This document shows, one piece after another, positions 6,141 through 10,110 of a DNA stretch of 10,110 bases; within the stretch, counting starts at the first letter, position 1, and each line of letters starts with the position of its first letter. The stretch is from Burkholderiaceae bacterium (GTDB taxonomy: Bacteria > Pseudomonadota > Gammaproteobacteria > Burkholderiales > Burkholderiaceae_C), in the NCBI GenBank assembly GCA_025458585.1, contig JALOSD010000154.1:1-10110 (forward strand), given 5' to 3'. The notes beneath the pieces are model-generated. The model was not told the DNA's origin. It did no database searches and saw nothing but the letters and a program-made list of their open reading frames with translations. The position numbers and the translations under genes are program-made.

Positions 6141-7224
6141 ATGACGGGCGACGACGACCTCGGCGCCTGGCTGCGGCTGTTGCTGAGCCCCGGCATCGGC
6201 CGCGACACCGCGCGCCGGCTGCTCGCTGCCTTCGGCTCGCCGCAGGCGATCTTCGACGCCGCGCCGGCGGCGCGCCGCACGCTCTTGCCCGCGGGACAGC
6301 CCGACACGCTGGCCGAGCGGCCCGAGGCGTGGGCGGCGCAGGTCGAGGCGGCGGCGCGCTGGCTGGACGGCGCGGCGACGGGCGACGGCGAGCGCCGCGT
6401 GGTCACGCTCGGCGACCCGCTCTACCCGGCGCGCCTGCTCGAGACGGCCGACCCGCCGCTGCTGCTGTTCCTGCACGGCCGCGCCGAACTGCTCGCGCGC
6501 TCGGCGATCGCCGTCGTCGGCAGCCGCAACCCGACACCACATCTCCGGCCTCGCGCTCGGCATCGACGGTGCGGCCCACGAAGGCGCGCTGGCGGGCGAC
6601 GGCAGCACGATCGCCGTGCTCGGCACCGGCGTCGACCGCATCTACCCGGCTCGCCACGAGGCGCTGGCGCGGCGCATCGCCGCCGCCGGCCTGCTCGTGA
6701 GCGAGTTCCCGCTCGGCACACCGCCGCTGGCGCCGAACTTCCCGCTGCGCAACCGCCTGATCGCCGGGCTGGCGAGCGGCACGCTCGTCGTCGAGGCGGC
6801 GGTGCAGTCGGGCTCGCTGATCACGGCGCGCCTCGCCGTCGAGGCCGGGCGCGAGGTGTTCGCGATCCCCGGCTCGATCCACTCGCCGTTGTCGCGCGGC
6901 TGCCACGCACTGATCAAGCAGGGCGCGAAGCTCGTCGAGACCGCCGACGACGTGCTGGCCGAGCTGCGCCCGGCAGCTCGGCCCGCAGCCGCGCCGGCCC
7001 AGCCGGCCGACGACGCCGGCGCGCCGGCGCACGACCCCGTGCGCGACCCCGTGCGCGACCCGGTGCTCGACGCGCTCGGCCACGACCCGGCGACGCTCGA
7101 CGCGATCGGCGCGCGCACCGGCTGGCCGGCCGCCGAGCTCGCCGCGCGCCTGCTCGAGCTCGAGCTCGAAGGCCGCGTGCGGCGCCTGCCCGGCGGCCTG
7201 TTCCAGCGCTGCGCGACGGCCTGA
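6141..7224 (+). pseudogene. dprA: DNA-processing protein DprA, broken by an internal deletion and frameshift
   Basis: DprA (Smf) binds incoming single-stranded DNA in the cytoplasm and loads RecA during natural transformation. The first part, 6141 to about 6536, encodes residues 1-132: a helical N-terminal domain (LRLLLSPGIGRDTARRLLAA), LGDPLYPARLLETADPPLLL, and the start of the Rossmann fold, IAVVGSRNPT. The reading then moves to the +1 frame. From 6541 it continues ISGLALGIDGAAHEGALAG, AVLGTGVDRIYPARH, PLRNRLIAGLASGTLVVEAA, GSLITARLAVEAGREVFAIP and GCHALIKQGAKLVE, a variable linker, then a C-terminal winged-helix-like domain ending at 7224. Homologues have about 25 residues between GSR and SGLA; here 16 nt remain of about 75, so about 59 nt seem lost, which explains the shift. 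An intact DprA could not be made. The first frame stays open into smg. It starts 13 bp after the LysM gene. Confidence 0.88.
7033..7068 (+). repeat. 12-bp tandem repeat in the dprA linker
   Basis: GACCCCGTGCGC occurs twice exactly (7033-7044 and 7045-7056), followed by a third diverged copy (7057-7068). In the downstream dprA frame it encodes DPVR-DPVR-DPVL between the Rossmann domain and the C-terminal domain. Length variation in such a linker would keep the frame and is likely neutral. Confidence 0.7.
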
Positions 7225-7289
7225 CGCGGCCGGCCCCGCCGGCGGGACGGATCGCACGCACGCGCCCCGCCACGCCGGGCGCGCTGCGC

Positions 7290-7295
7290 TATAGT
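7290..7295 (+). promoter_or_regulatory. Possible -10 box directly upstream of smg
   Basis: TATAGT (five of six matches to TATAAT) lies in otherwise very GC-rich DNA and ends 6 nt before the smg ATG. If used, transcription would begin at or next to the start codon and give a nearly leaderless message. No -35 box resembling TTGACA is present 16-18 bp upstream, so this is only a candidate. Confidence 0.2.
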
Positions 7296-7301
7296 GGGTC
7301 G

Positions 7302-7754
7302 ATGTTCGACGTGCTCGTCTACCTCTACGAGAACTACTGGCGCCCCGACGCGTGTCCCAGTCACGACCAGCTCACGCGCAAGCTGTCGGCGGTCGGCTTC
7401 GAGTCGGACGAGATCCAGGAGGCCCTGACCTGGCTCGACGGCCTGGCGCAGGCGGCGCAGTCGCATGCCGGCGAGCAGAGCGCCCACGGGATGCGCGTCT
7501 ACACGCCGGCCGAGCAGGAGCGCCTGGGCGCCGAGTCGATCGGCTTCGTCGGTTTCCTCGAAGCCGCCGGCGTGCTGCCGCCGCCGATGCGCGAGATCGT
7601 GATCGACCGCGCGATGGCCAGCAGCGCCGGCCCGCTCGACCTTGAGGACCTGAAGATCATCGTGCTGATGGTGTTCTGGAGCCTGGGCGAGGAGCCCGAC
7701 GCGCTCATCCTCGACGAACTGCTCGTCGAGGCCGAGGACCGGCTGATCCACTGA
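7302..7754 (+). CDS. smg: Smg family protein (DUF494)
   Basis: Smg is a small cytoplasmic protein found next to dprA in many gamma- and betaproteobacteria; its biochemical role is not settled. The 150-residue product has normal length and the family's typical start MFDVLVYLYENYW, a helical N-terminal half (LTRKLSAVGFESDEIQEALT, WLDGL), then GFVGFLEAAGVLPPPMREIV and a conserved acidic end, LEDLKIIVLMVFWSLGEEPD followed by LDELLVEAEDRLIH. The ATG at 7302 is chosen because it gives this N terminus. No good ribosome binding site is seen, but TATAGT lies just upstream. The gap after dprA is 77 bp. In many Burkholderiales a DNA topoisomerase gene follows smg; here a DUF1631 gene faces it 51 bp away, so that link is absent. 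Confidence 0.93.
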   Translation: MFDVLVYLYENYWRPDACPSHDQLTRKLSAVGFESDEIQEALTWLDGLAQAAQSHAGEQSAHGMRVYTPAEQERLGAESIGFVGFLEAAGVLPPPMREIVIDRAMASSAGPLDLEDLKIIVLMVFWSLGEEPDALILDELLVEAEDRLIH

Positions 7755-7781
7755 AGGCCGCGAGCTCTGCGAGCGGCGAAG

Positions 7782-7799
7782 CCCGCGCCGCGCCGCGGG
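7782..7799. repeat. Inverted repeat between convergent smg and DUF1631 genes
   Basis: CCCGCG (7782-7787) and CGCGGG (7794-7799) form a 6-bp stem with a 6-nt loop in the 51-bp gap where two genes converge. This is where a two-way terminator would be expected, but there is no T-run on either side, so the terminator role is a guess from position. Confidence 0.3.
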
Positions 7800-7805
7800 T
7801 GGCCC

Positions 7806-9996
7806 TCAGTTCAGGAGTCTGAACGGGTCGACGTCGAGCTTGGCGAGCGCGCTGCGCGTCGCGCGCACGGTGAGCGCTTCGTCTTGCGCCGGCTGCAGCA
7901 GCCCCGCCTGCAGGAACGCCGCGAGCGGCTGGCGCTGGAACAGCACGCAGCGCCCCGACGGCGCGACGAACAGCGACAGCTGGCCGCGCAGCCCGCGCCA
8001 CGCCAGCTGCACGGCTTCCTGGCGGTCGCGGTAGTCAAGCATGAACCAGCTGCCCACCTGCAGCTCGCGCGCCCAGGCGAGCATTGCCGCCGTAGGCGTC
8101 GAGCCGCCGCTGGTGACGACCTCGAGCCCGGCGCTCTCGTGGCCGGACCTTCAGCGCGTCGAGGCGGTCGGTGGGAATCGCCGCCGCCTTCGCCGTGAAC
8201 GCCGCCGCGAGCGCGTTGTTGAGCTCGGCGACGCGCTCGTCCTGCCGCTGCACCGAGAAGCCGGCCAGCGCCATGCCCTCGCGCAGCGTCTTCAGCAGCG
8301 ACGGCAGGCGGCGGATGACCTCGCCGCGCTCCTCGCGCGTGACCTTCGCGCCGGCCGACCAGATCAGGTCGGTGGCGGCGCGCCTCATCGCCTTCGTCGG
8401 CTCGCCGTTCGGGCCGAACTTCAGCGCCGACATCGCGAGCACGTCGGCCCAGACCTGGAACAGGAACTGGCGCACCGCGTCCTGCACCGGCACGTCGGCG
8501 AGCATGTTGCGCAGCTCGATCGTGTACTGGATCGCCTTCTCCTCGCGCTGCTCGACCTGCTGCGCGAGCGACACGCCGAGGCGGCTCGCCTCGTTGGCGT
8601 CCTTGAAGTAGTGCTCGAGGAACTTCTCGAACTCGGTCAGCACGGTCTGGAACACGCGCCGCCCGGTGTCGGGATACGCCTCGACGACCTGGACGATGCG
8701 CTTGATCTCCTGCTCGAGCGCGGCGCCGCCGGCGGGCACCGAACCGTCGAAGCCCATCACGCACGCGCCCATGCGGTCGATCAGGCGGCGCGCCGGGTGG
8801 TCGACGGCGGCGAAGAAGTCTGGCTCGGTGACGGCCACGCGCAGCACCGGCATCTGCAGGCGCGCGAACCACACGCGCAGCGCCGGCGGGATGCGCTCCT
8901 CGGTCAGGATGCTCTGGAACAGCAGCGCGACGATCTCGATCGTCGCGCGCTCGACCGGCGTCTGCGCCGCCTGCTTCAGCGCCTGCTTCTGCTGCTGCAG
9001 AGGCTCGAGCAGCGCGTTCGTGCTGACCGCCATGCGCCCGCCCAGGCTGGCGGCGTCGAAGCGCGTGCGCACGGTGCGCTCGGCGTCGACGATCGCCTGC
9101 CGCAGCGGCGGGGACGCCGGCACGGTGACGCCCGGGCGCGTCTGCGCGAAGCCCGGCAGGTGCTGGCTGACGAGGCGGTTCAGGCGGTTGAGCACCGTCT
9201 CGGCGCGCTCGGCGGTGCGCGCGAGCACGGCGGCGCTGGCCATCGCGCGCGTCTCGTCGGACAGGCCGCCGGCCCCGCTGCCGGCGAACCGGCTGCCGGT
9301 GAACGAGCGGTGGTAGCCGACGTCGGCGCCCTCCTGCGCCTCCTGCGAGCGCTTGACCTGCGAGCGCAGGTCGGCCTGCGCCGTCACGCCCTGCTCGGCG
9401 AGCCAGGTGTTCGCCTGCCGGTAGGCCGACTCGACGAGCGACGCGACGGCGGCGTGCAGCGGCGTCTGCAGGTCGCGCCAGCCGTCGAGCGCGAGCTGGG
9501 ACGCGCTCCAGGCGTCGACGACGAGCCGCGCCACGACGTGCGCGCGCAGCATGTCGTTGGGTTCGAGCTCCTCGCGCCGCTCGAGCGTCGCGATGCGCGT
9601 GCGCAGGTCGGCGAACTCCCACGAGGCGCGGTCCATGATCGCCAGCGCGAGCCGCGACCCGAGAATCTCGCGCTCGATCGTCGCGTCGTCGACGAGCGTG
9701 AGCTGGTCGCGCGAGACCGCCGGCGCCGTCGTGCGCGAGATCGATACGCCGTACAGCAGCGCATGGCGCAGCGCGCCGACCATCGCCTGGTGCCAGGTGC
9801 CGGCGTCGTGCTTCAGCGCGAGCGCGAAGTCGCGCCGTCGCTGCGCGACGGCGGTGTCGCCCGCCGTGCGGTCGCGCGCGACGTTCGCCGCCTCGACCAT
9901 GTCGTTGACGAGCCGGGGCAGCCCCTTGACGAGCTGCTCGGTGAAGACGCGGCGGGCCTGCGATGCGAGGGTCAGGGAGTCGGCAGCGGTCGCCAT
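7806..9996 (-). pseudogene. DUF1631 family protein, frameshifted near the 3' end
   Basis: DUF1631 proteins are large (about 700-800 residues), mainly helical and of unknown function, found in beta- and gammaproteobacteria. From the ATG at 9996 (MATAADSLTLASQARRVFTE) a continuous frame carries recognisable family sequence to about residue 616, including RFDAASLGGRMAVSTNALLE, LRNMLADVPVQDAVRQFLFQ, VWADVLAMSALKFG and AAIPTDRLDALK. It then turns into Arg/Gly-rich sequence and stops at 8035. The proper C terminus is in another frame, from at most 8150 to 7806: GLEVVTSGG, MLAWARELQVGSWFMLDYRD, LFVAPSGRCVLFQRQPLAAF, LQAGLLQPAQDEALTVRATR and ALAKLDVDPFRLLN. The switch must lie between 8153 and about 8084, and needs one extra nt or a loss of 3n+2 nt. 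The gene starts 37 bp after an unidentified upstream gene and converges with smg. A sequence fault is a serious alternative to a real pseudogene. Confidence 0.8.
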
Positions 9997-10033
9997 CGGG
10001 GCTCGGCGGTCGGCAGGACGGTTCGAGCCGACT

Positions 10034-10110
10034 CTACACCATGGCCCCGGCGTTCGGGTCGTTCGGATCGGACTCCTTGGTCGTCGCCTTGACCAGGTCC
10101 TCGCGCTTGA
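10034..10110 (-). CDS. C-terminal end of an unidentified protein (cut by the window edge)
   Basis: The last 24 codons of a minus-strand reading frame end in TAG at 10034. The visible tail, KREDLVKATTKESDPNDP then NAGAMV, is polar with a DPNDPN stretch, which suggests a flexible C terminus. It ends 37 bp before the DUF1631 start on the same strand, so the two may share a transcript. The fragment is too short for me to name a family, and that it is a real gene end is inferred from the open frame, position and strand. Confidence 0.45.
   Translation of the reverse strand, partial: KREDLVKATTKESDPNDPNAGAMV

Noticed and set aside
4760..6406. 548-codon minus-strand frame opposite the LysM gene
   Set aside because: It is antisense to a well supported LysM protein, with a composition biased to Arg, Ala, Val and His and no domain.
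8041..10092. Very long open frame on the plus strand (683 codons) opposite the DUF1631 gene
   Set aside because: It is Arg/Asp/His/Leu-rich low-complexity sequence typical of the antisense of a GC-rich gene, while the minus strand carries recognisable DUF1631 sequence.
1..10110. Search for CRISPR arrays, tRNA or rRNA genes, insertion sequences, phage genes or defence systems
   Set aside because: No regularly spaced repeats, cloverleaf-like segments, transposase or integrase motifs or defence-gene families were recognised; the content is housekeeping genes.

Overview
The window looks like ordinary chromosome from a high-GC betaproteobacterium, most likely of the order Burkholderiales. The evidence is GC-rich codon use with mostly G or C at third positions, and two gene blocks typical of that group: def-fmt facing away from LysM protein-dprA-smg, and a DUF1631 gene. 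No tRNA, rRNA, CRISPR array, insertion sequence, integrase or phage gene was seen. I see no convincing new biological system here. The most notable signal is a cluster of three damaged genes.

Left block (1-4723, all minus strand, so read from right to left). def (peptide deformylase) and fmt (Met-tRNA formyltransferase) form the N-formylmethionine pair. They are followed by a small predicted lipoprotein, then azlC-azlD (branched-chain amino-acid exporter, 4-nt overlap), pgk (phosphoglycerate kinase) and the 5' end of a malic enzyme gene, probably maeB, cut by the window edge. Gaps are 70-151 bp and several hold short GC-rich inverted repeats without T-tracts.

Divergent control region (4724-4963). 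This separates def from the plus-strand block. It contains a 9-bp-arm hairpin, a relatively AT-rich patch and a possible 16-codon leader ORF.

Right block (4964-7754, plus strand). A secreted LysM protein is followed after 13 bp by dprA (recombination mediator for transformation) and then smg (DUF494). Facing this block is a DUF1631 gene (7806-9996, minus). Upstream of that lies the last 24 codons of an unidentified gene at the right edge.

Three genes within about 3.6 kb carry internal lesions. def appears to lack about 32 residues, in frame, between its first and second active-site motifs. dprA has lost about 59 nt in the Rossmann fold and is frameshifted. The DUF1631 gene changes frame near its 3' end. 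Neighbouring genes (fmt, the LysM gene, smg, azlC, pgk) look complete. I cannot tell from sequence alone whether this is an assembly or consensus fault or true decay. An intact def is normally needed for growth, so an assembly fault or a second def copy elsewhere is the simpler reading.
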